A stretch of 64,000 nt of DNA from Corynebacterium breve. Lineage in GTDB: Bacteria; Actinomycetota; Actinomycetes; Mycobacteriales; Mycobacteriaceae. The position numbers and the translations under genes are program-made. Below the pieces are notes generated by a model. That model was not told the origin of the DNA. It saw only the letters and a list, made by a program, of their open reading frames with translations, and ran no database searches. Below, one piece after another: positions 30,613 through 39,475 of this stretch. The stretch lies in NCBI RefSeq assembly GCF_030252165.1, contig NZ_CP126969.1, positions 2,232,001 to 2,296,000 of the forward strand, read 5' to 3'. How positions within the stretch are numbered: the first letter of the stretch is position 1; the number at the start of each line of letters is the position of its first letter.

Positions 30613-31045
30613 CGTGTAGCCCCTTTCTCCTCGGCTCATCATACTCATGTTCTGATCCCGAAAGTCCATTCACAAGCGCTGTTCACAGTGGCCCAACGGG
30701 TCTGAAAATAGGTTAAGAAATCCTCTTTTCCACAGATGCCTGTGGATAACTTCCATGGATGCCGGTCGCGCAATCGTACTGTCGCCCCGCACTTGTGGAT
30801 AACTTGTGGATAACCCCGTCCCCGAGCTTACTATCTTTCCACTTCCCGCAGGTAGAAGGATTATCTTAGTTGTGAAAGGTTCCAAGGAAACGGTGAATAA
30901 CCTTGAGACCAGTGCGTATGTTAGGAACATAAGAACCGTTTTTCTAACTCCTATTTTGCGGATAAATCGGTTAACTCAAGGTGAACACAAGGTTTTTATC
31001 CACAAGAACGAGCATCTTCTGCACATACGCTTCTATCCTGGGATT

Positions 31046-31750
31046 ATGTTCCTCACCCGCGCACGCATTGACCAGCCCCAGAACCTGCCGGCCTACGTAC
31101 GCAAACTGCCTGTCGTGCAAACAATCATCAAGCGGCCTCTAGAGTTTACGGAGCCGATCACGATCTTCACCGGCGAGAACGGGACTGGGAAATCCACCGT
31201 TGTCGAGGCACTCGCTGCAGCAATGGGAGCAAACTCCGAAGGCGGGAGCAAACATGCACGCTTTTCGACGACCCCGGAATCCCACTCACCCCTCTCCCAA
31301 CATGTGGTCTGCACTCGGCGAGAGAACCCGCGGGATGTCTTCTTTGTGCGCGGCGAATCCTTTCTTAATCTCGCCAATTTTTACGCCTCCATGATCGACC
31401 CACTGAATGACTTGCCTACGCTAAGCCACGGCCAATCCCTAATGCGCGTCTTCCGTTATCGCCTTGGTTCCCAGGGACTCTTTTTCCTCGACGAGCCCGA
31501 GGATGGTTTGTCAGTTTTTCGGCAACTAGAGCTCCTTGGAATCCTGTACCACCTGGCCAAAGGCGGTTCACAAATCATCATGGCTACTCACTCTCCTGTC
31601 CTACTCGGAATCCCCGGAGCACACATCTTGTCCGTGGAGAATGGACTTCAAGCCACAGCGTTCAACTTATGCGAGGCAGTGATTGCACACCGCGAACTTA
31701 TCGACGACCCTCACGGAACTATTCGCTACCTCCTCGGAGATGATCAATGA
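31046..31750 (+). CDS. ABC/RecF-type ATPase, first of a tandem pair
   Basis: 234 residues. A single ATPase domain has Walker A GENGTGKST (about 50), an ABC-signature-like LSHGQS, Walker B GLFFLDEPEDGLS and a switch His in ATHSP. It has no transmembrane part and no DNA-binding domain. This is the COG3910 type of stand-alone ATPase. TATCCT six bases before the ATG at 31046 marks a leaderless start; the longer frame to 30806 runs through the promoter. The stop overlaps the start of a paralogue (ATGA). Confidence 0.8.
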   Translation: MFLTRARIDQPQNLPAYVRKLPVVQTIIKRPLEFTEPITIFTGENGTGKSTVVEALAAAMGANSEGGSKHARFSTTPESHSPLSQHVVCTRRENPRDVFFVRGESFLNLANFYASMIDPLNDLPTLSHGQSLMRVFRYRLGSQGLFFLDEPEDGLSVFRQLELLGILYHLAKGGSQIIMATHSPVLLGIPGAHILSVENGLQATAFNLCEAVIAHRELIDDPHGTIRYLLGDDQ

Positions 31751-32475
31751 GAGCTATTACGCAGTATCGACTTCGCACTCGACCCCTGGCGTCTCACAAG
31801 ATCCCTAGCTGGGTTCACGATGTCCCGGCCGTTCAAGTCCTCAAAAGAATCGGCACCTTCGAATTCAACTCACCGATCACGATCTTCACCGGCGACGCCG
31901 GTGTCGGCAAATCAACCCTTCTAGAGGGAATCGCCCGAAGCTACGGGTTCAATCTCATCGGCGGTCCCCTCGGCTTCGATCGCGCTGGCCCGTTCGATCC
32001 TCTATATGGACTGGCAACCGTAACTTTGGGACTTCACGCAAAAGAGGGATATTTCCTAAGAGGCGAGTCCCACTTCGCCATGGCCACTCGGTACGGAAAT
32101 AGCGCACCCAACGCCACTAACCTGCACCATATGTCGCATGGAGAATCGGTGATGCACATCGCGCAAACATTCCACGCAAACGGGCTCTACCTGCTCGACG
32201 AACCTGAATCGGGACTCTCTGCGATACGCCAAATGGCCTTACTTGCGCTTCTCGCGGATATCACCCGCGACGGCGCGCAGGTCATCATGGTGACACATTC
32301 ACCGATTCTGTTGGCACTCCCCAATGCACACATCATCGAGCTTGACGACGACGCTACCTTCTCCACACCAACACTGGAGACTACTACCGCGTATCGGGCA
32401 CTTCGCGATTTCCTCGCCGATCCGGAAACTATTGCCCAGTTTATGGTCGACGTCACCGACCCAGGTAGAACCTAA
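31747..32475 (+). CDS. ABC/RecF-type ATPase, second of a tandem pair
   Basis: 242 residues, paralogous to the upstream gene: Walker A GDAGVGKST, MSHGES in place of LSHGQS, Walker B GLYLLDEPESGLS and VTHSP. The two proteins share FNSPITIFTG / FTEPITIFTG before Walker A and YFLRGESH / FFVRGESF in the middle. Four-base overlap with the first gene suggests equal synthesis and a heterodimer. Function unknown. A 40-bp palindromic repeat follows as terminator. Confidence 0.8.
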   Translation: MRAITQYRLRTRPLASHKIPSWVHDVPAVQVLKRIGTFEFNSPITIFTGDAGVGKSTLLEGIARSYGFNLIGGPLGFDRAGPFDPLYGLATVTLGLHAKEGYFLRGESHFAMATRYGNSAPNATNLHHMSHGESVMHIAQTFHANGLYLLDEPESGLSAIRQMALLALLADITRDGAQVIMVTHSPILLALPNAHIIELDDDATFSTPTLETTTAYRALRDFLADPETIAQFMVDVTDPGRT

Positions 32476-32486
32476 CTTTTGTTACC

Positions 32487-32526
32487 TTCTGCAAAACCGT
32501 CTGGTTTTCCAGACGGTTTTGCGCAA
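32487..32526. repeat. 40-bp palindromic repeat, copy 1
   Basis: Left arm TTCTGCAAAACCGTCTGG, loop TTTT, right arm CCAGACGGTTTTGC then GCAA. It lies 11 bases after the ATPase stop, where it can act as a terminator. Copies 2 and 3 are at 52151 and 59542. Confidence 0.8.
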
Positions 32527-32534
32527 CGTAGAAA

Positions 32535-32579
32535 AAGAGTAGGGTTCCACACACCTCACATGTGTGGAACCCTACTCTT
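32535..32579 (-). terminator. Terminator of the rpsF-ssb-rplI operon
   Basis: A 19-bp stem (AAGAGTAGGGTTCCACACA and complement) with a seven-base loop; on the minus strand it ends in a TTTTT run. It lies 65 bases past rplI. Confidence 0.9.
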
Positions 32580-32643
32580 AAGCTGTTGTCGTTGGACCTA
32601 TCGGCCGGTTGGGCGCGACGGGTCGTCGATAAGCAAAGTGTTG

Positions 32644-33096
32644 TTACTTGCCTTCGACCGCGAAGTTCACCTTTGCCTCCACCTCTGGGTGGAGCTGGAC
32701 CTTGACCTGGTAGTTACCGGTCTTCTTGACCAAGCCCTTAGGCAGGTCGATGATGCGCTTGTCCAATGCAGGACCGTTAGCTGCAACGATCGCGTCTGCG
32801 ATATCAGCTGCCTTCACGGAGCCGAACAGCTTGCCTTCATCGGAGGTAGCAACCTTGACGGCCACACCAGTCAGCTGATCAAGCTGGGTGCGCAGTTCCT
32901 TTGCATGGTCGAGGTCGCGCACTGCACGAGCCTCCTGGGCACGCTGAATGCCCTGAATCTGCTTCTCAGCACCACGGGTGGCAACGATTGCCAGGCCGCG
33001 TGGAAGCAGGTAGTTACGTCCGTAGCCGTCCTTGACTTCGACAATTTCGCCGGGAGCGCCAAGGTTATCAACGGCAGCGGTGAGGATCAGCTTCAT
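32644..33096 (-). CDS. rplI: Ribosomal protein bL9
   Basis: 150 residues: [34 protein letters not shown] is the bL9 N-terminal domain that binds 23S rRNA, followed by the long connecting helix and the C-terminal domain ([13 protein letters not shown]). I chose the ATG at 33096; the longer frame runs back into ssb. AGAAAGG precedes it. Co-transcribed with rpsF and ssb. The rpsR gene, which often lies between ssb and rplI, is not here. Confidence 0.97.
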   Translation of the reverse strand: MKLILTAAVDNLGAPGEIVEVKDGYGRNYLLPRGLAIVATRGAEKQIQGIQRAQEARAVRDLDHAKELRTQLDQLTGVAVKVATSDEGKLFGSVKAADIADAIVAANGPALDKRIIDLPKGLVKKTGNYQVKVQLHPEVEAKVNFAVEGK

Positions 33097-33143
33097 GATC
33101 CCTAACCTTTCTGTTGAATTCTTCGTTGAACTTAAATGTCGTT

Positions 33144-33770
33144 TTAGAACGGAGGCTCGTCGTCTGCCCCGCCGAATCCTCCGGCGGGTGGAGCGGAGTT
33201 CCACGGATCATTCTGTGGCTGCTGGTTCTGCTGGTTGCCGCCCTGAGGCTGGCCGCCGCCGAAGCCGCCGGCGTTGGACTGCTGTCCGCCACCAAAGCCA
33301 CCGGTGTTACCTTGTTGCGCGCCGCCACCAAAGCCGCCTTGCGACTGCTGCTGGCCACCGCCCTGGTTTCCGCCGCCCCAGTTGCCGCCAGAGCCACCCT
33401 CACGTGGGTTGCGGTTAACTGATGCTGATGCGTAACGCAGGGAAGGGCCTACCTCGTCGACTTCGACTTCGAAAACGGTGCGGTTTTCACCCTCGCGGGT
33501 TTGGTACGAACGCTGCTTCAAGCGACCGTTGACGATAACGCGCATGCCCTTTGTCAGGGATTCCGCGACGTTCTCGGCTGCTTGACGCCAAATGTTGCAG
33601 GTAAGGAACAGAGCTTCGCCATCTTCCCACTGGTTGCTCTCTCGGTTGAAAGTGCGTGGGGTGGATGCGATACGGAAATTTGCCACTGCTGCACCCGACG
33701 GGGTGAAGCGGAGTTCAGGGTCAGCAACGAGGTTGCCGACGACGGTGATTGGAGTATCTCCTTGTGCCAT
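33144..33770 (-). CDS. ssb: Single-stranded DNA-binding protein
   Basis: 208 residues. The OB-fold (residues 1-115) starts [36 protein letters not shown] and binds single-stranded DNA as a tetramer. The linker is Gly/Gln-rich with repeats of GG(F)GGG(A)QQ. The C-terminal acidic tip, DDEPPF, which recruits repair and replication proteins, is complete. The ATG follows AGAAAGG. It lies in the rpsF-ssb-rplI operon. Confidence 0.97.
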   Translation of the reverse strand: MAQGDTPITVVGNLVADPELRFTPSGAAVANFRIASTPRTFNRESNQWEDGEALFLTCNIWRQAAENVAESLTKGMRVIVNGRLKQRSYQTREGENRTVFEVEVDEVGPSLRYASASVNRNPREGGSGGNWGGGNQGGGQQQSQGGFGGGAQQGNTGGFGGGQQSNAGGFGGGQPQGGNQQNQQPQNDPWNSAPPAGGFGGADDEPPF

Positions 33771-33855
33771 GTTCTTTCGCCTTTCTTACATTCTTGCGTT
33801 CAAGATATCTGTGGGACCCAGAGCCTTCTACTGGCTGTTCTACCAGTATCCGTTC

Positions 33856-34143
33856 TTACTTGTCGGTTCGCAGAACCTTGGTTCGCAGGACGGTCTCGCT
33901 CAGGTTAAGAACACGGTCGAGCTCTGCAACGGTGTCAGCCTCGCACACGAGGTTAACTACTGCGTAGATGCCTTCGTCCTTCTTGTTGATCGGGTAGGCA
34001 AGACGGCGCTTACCCCACACATCAACCTTTTCTACCGTTCCCTTGTCCTTGCGGACGTTCTCTAGATACTTATCCAGGGACGGGGCAACGGTGCGCTCAT
34101 CCTGTAGCGGGTCAAGGATGATCATTACTTCGTAGTGACGCAC
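33856..34143 (-). CDS. rpsF: Ribosomal protein bS6
   Basis: 95 residues beginning (M)[18 protein letters not shown], the conserved bS6 N terminus. I selected the GTG at 34143: AGGAGG lies 11 bases upstream of it, while the nearby ATG at 34152 is only two bases from that site. First gene of the rpsF-ssb-rplI operon. The protein binds the central domain of 16S rRNA. Confidence 0.94.
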   Translation of the reverse strand: MRHYEVMIILDPLQDERTVAPSLDKYLENVRKDKGTVEKVDVWGKRRLAYPINKKDEGIYAVVNLVCEADTVAELDRVLNLSETVLRTKVLRTDK

Positions 34144-34299
34144 GGACCTCATCACCTCCTATGGTCTTGTTATTGGTTTCGGCCATCACCGTCTGTGGTG
34201 ATAGCAGGAGGGTTCGTTGCGTCAAGCAACCACCCCAGAGTACCCCATGAGCTGAGCAGGAGAAAATCGCCCCAAGCTGGTTGCCTGGAGCGATTTCGC

Positions 34300-34328
34300 G
34301 CTTGTCGACGACGCATTCGTCGTAAAGC
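34300..34328. repeat. Inverted pair of the dispersed 12-mer
   Basis: GCTTGTCGACGA (34300-34311), then CGCAT, then TCGTCGTAAAGC (34317-34328). The ten fixed bases of each are perfectly complementary; only the two variable centre bases mismatch. It lies just past the end of the minus-strand lipoprotein gene, where it could act as a weak terminator. Confidence 0.7.
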
Positions 34329-34337
34329 AATCTTTCT

Positions 34338-34847
34338 TTAGCGATCGACCTCATGGACGACACCATCTGGGCGGATGTCCACGTCGATGTCGTTGAACTC
34401 GATCTCCCAGTAACCGCTGTCGTCCCACTCGACTTCAGCGTTCGGATCCTGGTTCTTGGCCGCCTGAACGACCTGGGTGACCTCGTCCTCTGTTACGCCT
34501 TCGTTTTGAAGCTCCTGCTTGGCGTAATCGGTGTAGCCGGAGACCTCACCAGGGACGCCTTCGGCTGGCTCGGCGCCTGCGAACTGCTGCAGCTCCTGCT
34601 CGGCCTTGTCTTCCATCTGGTCGTCGTTTTTGTCGTCGTTTTGGTTGTCGTCGTTCTGCGCGGTTGCATCGTCGACGGCGGAACTCGCGGCGTCGCCTGC
34701 TTCCTGCGCTTCAGAGGCGACAACGCTGGTTGCGGTTTCCACTGCGGATCCGGCGTTCTCGGCGGTTTGAGATGCGTCGTCGCCGCACGCGACGAGGCCC
34801 GTCGCGGTAAGGATCGTTGCTGCGGAGAGTGCTAATAAACGCTTCAT
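34338..34847 (-). CDS. Putative lipoprotein with PepSY-like tail
   Basis: 169 residues. The signal peptide ends in the lipobox LVAC (Cys near 20); an Ala/Ser/Asp/Asn-rich flexible linker follows, with runs such as DDNQNDDKNDDQMEDK. The C-terminal 60 residues (GYTDYAKQELQNEGVTEDEVTQVV ... YWEIEFNDIDVDIRPDG) look like a small PepSY-type domain. Likely a surface lipoprotein of unknown function. The start is the ATG at 34847; upstream in-frame ATGs lack a binding site. Confidence 0.7.
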   Translation of the reverse strand: MKRLLALSAATILTATGLVACGDDASQTAENAGSAVETATSVVASEAQEAGDAASSAVDDATAQNDDNQNDDKNDDQMEDKAEQELQQFAGAEPAEGVPGEVSGYTDYAKQELQNEGVTEDEVTQVVQAAKNQDPNAEVEWDDSGYWEIEFNDIDVDIRPDGVVHEVDR

Positions 34848-34952
34848 GAGTTGTTGGTCCTTTCGGTGGATAACTGGTTTCTTCACTATCCACGTTAGGT
34901 GGGGCCAAACATCACATCAAGAACAATTAATGAACTTTCATCAATTGGTTAT

Positions 34953-35150
34953 CTAATGAGAGCCTTCCGGAACCGCAAAAAATACCGCCAAGGTCACCGG
35001 AATAACCGTCATGAAGAGGAACGCCACCACGCCGAGTGCCACCGACACCTGCCACGGCGCCTTTTTCATCACGGTGTAGAAGGTCGTGGCAAAGAGGACG
35101 AAGGAGATGAGGATGGAGATGATCCCGAGAACGGTTGTTGCGGTGAGCAT
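34953..35150 (-). CDS. Small two-helix membrane protein
   Basis: 65 residues from the ATG at 35150 (AAAAAGGA six bases upstream). Two transmembrane helices: TVLGIISILISFVLFATTFYTV and VSVALGVVAFLFMTVIPVTLAVFF, with the basic loop MKKAPWQ between. Function unknown. It overlaps the 3' end of the GT87 gene by 82 bases in another frame. Confidence 0.65.
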   Translation of the reverse strand: MLTATTVLGIISILISFVLFATTFYTVMKKAPWQVSVALGVVAFLFMTVIPVTLAVFFAVPEGSH

Positions 35151-36601
35151 GATGAGTCCTTTTTCCCCCACACATCTGGGGTGGTCAGTAGAGGGTCGTG
35201 GCCGTAGTGTGCATCAGCCACCTTGTCTGGGATGCGTCCCAGGATCTGCATGACGACGAGCACGACCAGCGCGATGATAAAGCCATCCCGAACAAGGATG
35301 ATGAGATTGAGCAGTTCCCCTGGAGCACCCTTGTTGTCGGTGCCCATCATGTGCCACATCAGGATTGGCCACACCATCATGTCAACTGTCATCCATGCGA
35401 AAAGCAGGCGCCAGCGAGGCAGCGCGAGCGCTGCTGGGATGACCAACCACAACGAGTACTGCGGGCTCCATACCTTGTTGAACAGCAGAAAGGCGGCGAC
35501 GATCAGAAAGAGCAATTCTGCTACTCGCGGAGTGTCCTTTGCTTGTAAGCCGAGCAGGAAAATCGCCAGGCACGAACCTGCAAACAGCAAGAATGACACA
35601 CTATTGAGGATGACCGGTGGGGTTGCTCCGCCGTCGAACCCTGCCCAATCCGTGGCGCGGGCAATCACCGCGTAGATCGTGGTCCACTCCCAGCTGCGTT
35701 CGGAGTTTAGTCGGGTGAATTCGCGCCATGCATCAGGGTAGGTCAGCATAATGGGCACATTGACAACCAACCAGGTCACTACCGCGCTGATGAGCATCTT
35801 GACAAAAGGCATGAACTTTCGGCGGCGGATCGCAACAATGAGGTACGCGCCAAGGACGAATAGTGGCCAAAGTTTCACCGCGGTTCCGGCACCGATCAAT
35901 ACACCTGCCAGCCAGTAGCGCTTGTTGCGGGCAGCGAGGAGCGCGCCGGTGAGCAACATGATGGACGGAATGTCCCAGTTGGTAAACGCGTGGACGATCA
36001 GAAGTGGCGATGCGGCTACCAAGACGGTATCCCAGATTCGGTTGCCCGCTAGTTCCGCCACCATGCGGATGGTACACACCCACATGATCGCCAAGACCAG
36101 TGCTGTCAGATAGAAGTACCAGCCCGCTGCGGGGAGGAAATCGTCGACAAGCGCATAGGTATTTCTGGTAATCCAGCCCATTGCACCTTGGAAAAGCCCG
36201 GCAAGCACGGGGTACTCCATGTAGCGGGTGAGGTCGCCCTCCGTCCAGGAGTAGGCATAGACAAAGCCGGGCTCATTAAGTCCGCGCCCCTCGTAGAGCG
36301 GGGTGATGTCGTTGTAGCAGAAAGAGGTGTACTGGCGGTTTCCTGCCCAGTTCAGAGCCATGCCATTCTCGGTTTTGATGCCGCCCGCGCAGTTCGCCTT
36401 GCTCAAGACGCCGAACGACACGAAGACCCACGCGATTGCGATGAGCGCACGAAGTGGAGTCCACACCCGAGAACGACCCACTTCGGCGAATCTGCCTAAG
36501 GGGCCACCGAGAAACTCCACTACACCCTGCGCCATCGGTTCGGTGCGCGCAGGTTGAACACGGTTAGCTGGGTGTGGCCAGATCACCTTATTGGAGGACA
36601 C
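35069..36601 (-). CDS. GT87-type polyprenol-dependent glycosyltransferase
   Basis: 510 residues with about ten to twelve membrane helices and an early extracytoplasmic loop containing WTEGDLTRYMEYPVLAG, the acidic pattern of GT-C enzymes. Such proteins (often DUF2029) use polyprenyl-phosphate mannose or arabinose to build envelope glycans. Order ponA - GT87 - small protein - rpsF matches mycobacteria. The GTG start overlaps the ponA stop by one base. The last 25 residues are a Ser/Pro-rich tail (SSCSPQQPFSGSSPSSSP) that overlaps the next gene and looks like frame run-on. Confidence 0.8.
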   Translation of the reverse strand: MSSNKVIWPHPANRVQPARTEPMAQGVVEFLGGPLGRFAEVGRSRVWTPLRALIAIAWVFVSFGVLSKANCAGGIKTENGMALNWAGNRQYTSFCYNDITPLYEGRGLNEPGFVYAYSWTEGDLTRYMEYPVLAGLFQGAMGWITRNTYALVDDFLPAAGWYFYLTALVLAIMWVCTIRMVAELAGNRIWDTVLVAASPLLIVHAFTNWDIPSIMLLTGALLAARNKRYWLAGVLIGAGTAVKLWPLFVLGAYLIVAIRRRKFMPFVKMLISAVVTWLVVNVPIMLTYPDAWREFTRLNSERSWEWTTIYAVIARATDWAGFDGGATPPVILNSVSFLLFAGSCLAIFLLGLQAKDTPRVAELLFLIVAAFLLFNKVWSPQYSLWLVIPAALALPRWRLLFAWMTVDMMVWPILMWHMMGTDNKGAPGELLNLIILVRDGFIIALVVLVVMQILGRIPDKVADAHYGHDPLLTTPDVWGKKDSSCSPQQPFSGSSPSSSPSSSLPRPSTP

Positions 36602-38850
36602 TACAGCCCGCCTCCGTTAGGAATCAGCAAGTCAAGATCTGGGATCTGAATGTCTGGAACTTCCGGGACCTCAGGAACGGGCTCTGGTGCCGGAGCTGGT
36701 TCTTCTGCTGGCGGTTCCTCGGTCGGAGCTGGTTCTTCTGCTGGCGGTTCCTCGGCCGGTGGCTCTTCGGCCGGCGGTTCTACAGGAGCAGGTGCTGCAG
36801 AGGACGATTGTCGCGCCGGCGCAGTTGGTGCTGGGGCATACGTCGTCGCTGGTGGAACGTATCCCCCACCGAACGACATGGAACTTGCGCCCCAGGTAAC
36901 TGGTGGAGCATCCGGGAAGCTCATGAATTCCTGCCCCTCCAGGGAACGGTCCAAGACACTCTTCCAAATCTTCGTCGGAGCGCCGGAGCCGTACATATTT
37001 CCACCCCACTCGTTAAAGATGGCGGTGGTGTTGTCAGCAGTACCCACCCAGACAGCGACCGCCAGCTGCGGGGTCGAGCCCACCATCCATGTGTCCTTGT
37101 TCAAGCCGGTATCACCTAGCTGCGCCGTACCGGTCTTCGCCGCAGAGTAGCGACCACCCGCGAGGGCACCGTTGGAGTACGCCGCGATCGGCTCCATAGC
37201 GTTGATCGTCGCGTCGGCAACCTGCGAGTTCACGCGACGCTCGGAGTAGCCAGGATCGAACTGGTACAGCACTTCTCCGTCAACGGTTTCTACCTTTTCG
37301 ACGAAGTGCGTCGGATGCCACACGCCGTGGTTGGTCAGGGTTGCCACTGCAGTAGCCATGTCAATCGCACGTGATTGGTACTGGCCTAAGACGATGCCTT
37401 CATAAGGCTGCTCGCCATTTTCTGTCAGGGTCTCCGGGATACCCGGCAACTCGCGGGCGATACCCAGCGCGTGCGCCATATCGGCGGTGTCTTGAGTACC
37501 GTTTGTCAGGTCGTCCTGCAAACGGATGAATGAGGTATTGAAGGATCTCTTCAACGCCTCCGAGATCGGTTGGCTTCCACCACCGGTGTTGTTGTGGTTA
37601 GTCACTTCGATATCGCCAGGCAAAGTCACTGGGTCGGAAGAGTAATACGTATCCAACGGGATGCCTTGCTGCAAGGCCGCGGCAAGGCCGAAGATCTTGA
37701 ACGTCGAACCAGTTTGCAGCGCTGCATCGGCGTAGTCCCAGCCGCTCGCATCGTCGCCGCCGTAGTAACCACGTACTGCACCGGTGCCCGGTTCAATCGC
37801 GACCACCGCCGCTCGTGCATCCTCCTGTAGCGGTGAAAGGTTGTCATGGGACGCTTCGATCGCCGCCTGCTGCACGGTGTTGTCAATCGTGGTCGTAATC
37901 TGCAGACCACGGTTGGTCACGTCTTCTTCGGTAATCCCGATCAGCTCAAGCTCCCGGATCACCTGATTCTTGATCATGCCGTTCGGGCCACTTGCTTCGG
38001 TGTAGGCGGAGTACTCGGCCGGGTCGCGCGTCTCTGGAAACGCCATCCCGGCGCGCTGCCCCTCTTCAAGGACCTTCATGTCGACCATGCCATCGAGCAC
38101 GTAGTTCCAACGGGTCTCAGCGCCTTCGCGGTCACTCCACGGATCAAGCTGGCTAGGGAGCTGAATCAAGGCTGCCAGCAGCGCTCCTTCTTCAACGCTC
38201 AGCTCATTGGCTGGCTTGTTGTAGTAAGCGTGCGATGCTGCCTCAATGCCGTACGCGTTGCGCCCGAAGTAGACGGTGTTCAGGTATGCCTGAAGAATCT
38301 CTTCCTTGGACCACTCGTTGGTCATCTTGACGGAGTACACAAGCTCGCGTGCCTTACGCACGTAGGAGTGTTCGTTACCCACCAACGCGTTCTTGACGTA
38401 CTGCTGCGTAATCGTCGATCCGCCACCAGCCGAGGAATTGCCCGTGAGCTGGCCAATAACCGCGCGGGTAAAGCCGGTGAAGGAAAAGCCCTGGTTGGTC
38501 CAGAACTCGCGGTCTTCTGCTGCCAAGACTGCGTCCTGCACGTGCGTCGGGATCGCATCAAGGGTTACTTGACGACGATTGCCCTCGGGAGGAACCAGAC
38601 GCGCCAATTCGGTTGCGGAGTCGGATGCGTAGATCGTCGATACCTGCGCGGTCTGCAGCTCGCCTGGTTCAGGCACGTCAACCTTGACGTAGGCATAGCC
38701 AAACGCGCCGAGCGGGATCGCAATCATGAGCAGCACAATGACGGCCAGTGTCGCCCAAAGGGCTCGGAATCCCTTGCGCTTGCCTTTCGGCTTGGTGCTC
38801 GCGTTCTTCGAAGAGTGCGAGGTGCCTTGTTCGTTATCTGTCTCAGCCAC
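36601..38850 (-). CDS. ponA: Bifunctional class A penicillin-binding protein
   Basis: 749 residues. After a basic cytoplasmic tail and one transmembrane helix (about 30-53) comes the GT51 glycosyltransferase domain with the catalytic Glu in AAEDREFW. The transpeptidase domain has SxxK in GSTFK, SFN and KTGTAQ. It polymerises and cross-links peptidoglycan. The final 90 residues are a Pro/Glu-rich tail of PPAEEP repeats, extracytoplasmic and probably wall-spanning. The gene leads the ponA - GT87 operon. Confidence 0.95.
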   Translation of the reverse strand: MAETDNEQGTSHSSKNASTKPKGKRKGFRALWATLAVIVLLMIAIPLGAFGYAYVKVDVPEPGELQTAQVSTIYASDSATELARLVPPEGNRRQVTLDAIPTHVQDAVLAAEDREFWTNQGFSFTGFTRAVIGQLTGNSSAGGGSTITQQYVKNALVGNEHSYVRKARELVYSVKMTNEWSKEEILQAYLNTVYFGRNAYGIEAASHAYYNKPANELSVEEGALLAALIQLPSQLDPWSDREGAETRWNYVLDGMVDMKVLEEGQRAGMAFPETRDPAEYSAYTEASGPNGMIKNQVIRELELIGITEEDVTNRGLQITTTIDNTVQQAAIEASHDNLSPLQEDARAAVVAIEPGTGAVRGYYGGDDASGWDYADAALQTGSTFKIFGLAAALQQGIPLDTYYSSDPVTLPGDIEVTNHNNTGGGSQPISEALKRSFNTSFIRLQDDLTNGTQDTADMAHALGIARELPGIPETLTENGEQPYEGIVLGQYQSRAIDMATAVATLTNHGVWHPTHFVEKVETVDGEVLYQFDPGYSERRVNSQVADATINAMEPIAAYSNGALAGGRYSAAKTGTAQLGDTGLNKDTWMVGSTPQLAVAVWVGTADNTTAIFNEWGGNMYGSGAPTKIWKSVLDRSLEGQEFMSFPDAPPVTWGASSMSFGGGYVPPATTYAPAPTAPARQSSSAAPAPVEPPAEEPPAEEPPAEEPAPTEEPPAEEPAPAPEPVPEVPEVPDIQIPDLDLLIPNGGGL

Positions 38851-38964
38851 GTAGTAGTTCCTAGCTGTACCTGGGGAATTTTTGCATGTTAATTAATCTC
38901 CGCAGAAATGAATCTGTCTCTCTGCAGAGTACTGTCTTCATACCTTAGTAGGGAATCGGTTTGA

Positions 38965-39357
38965 CTAATACTTTTCTTCTGTATTATTGCCCGGACCGGG
39001 ATGCCACTGCGCGACGGATTCTTCCAGCAAATGGTTCCAGCGGCAATGCGGGCAGACTTCGACGCGATGCACGGTGATCGGCCCCGCCTCCGCTGCGATA
39101 GTTTCGATTTCTTCTGCACTGCGGGCGGTGCCTGAACGACGACCAAGTTGCTCGCCATAAATCCATCGCACGTTATTCATCGTCTTCTCACACACAGGGC
39201 ACGGCCGACGGGATGGTTCACCGTGATATTCCGACGCGGTGACTAGAAGGAAGTCAGCATCGCAGATGTCAGCGCGTTTGATTCTGCCCGCGGCAAAGTT
39301 GCGCAAGAGATTCCTTCGCTCCCACTCGTGGGATACATGCTGACCGTAGAATAACAT
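38965..39357 (-). CDS. DUF5318-family protein
   Basis: 130 residues from the ATG at 39357 (GGATGGAAAG upstream). It has two Cys pairs, CPVCEKT and CPHCRWNHL, likely a zinc ribbon, plus GRIKRADICDADFLLV and WIYGEQLGRRSGTARSAEE, which match my memory of actinobacterial DUF5318. It usually sits beside ponA and ino1, as here. Function unknown. Confidence 0.8.
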   Translation of the reverse strand: MLFYGQHVSHEWERRNLLRNFAAGRIKRADICDADFLLVTASEYHGEPSRRPCPVCEKTMNNVRWIYGEQLGRRSGTARSAEEIETIAAEAGPITVHRVEVCPHCRWNHLLEESVAQWHPGPGNNTEEKY

Positions 39358-39475
39358 GGCTTTCCATCCTACTTGATCGATTAACCAGACGGTTTCCCCA
39401 CTTCTGACGGGCTTTTTCTGTTCAGAATCCCTAGGCTCGCACCTGTTCATTTCTTTAGCTGAAGGGATTTCCCAA

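Noticed and set aside
32644-34143. Missing rpsR as a broken operon
   Set aside because: Corynebacteria often carry rpsR elsewhere, with other ribosomal protein genes; there is no remnant between ssb and rplI.
36690-36790. Short tandem repeats at the ponA 3' end as a CRISPR or mobile element
   Set aside because: They encode in-frame PPAEEP repeats of a proline-rich wall tail; no spacers and no cas genes.
37846-38892. 348-codon open frame antisense to ponA
   Set aside because: Runs through conserved penicillin-binding-protein domains on the other strand; no promoter or ribosome-binding site.
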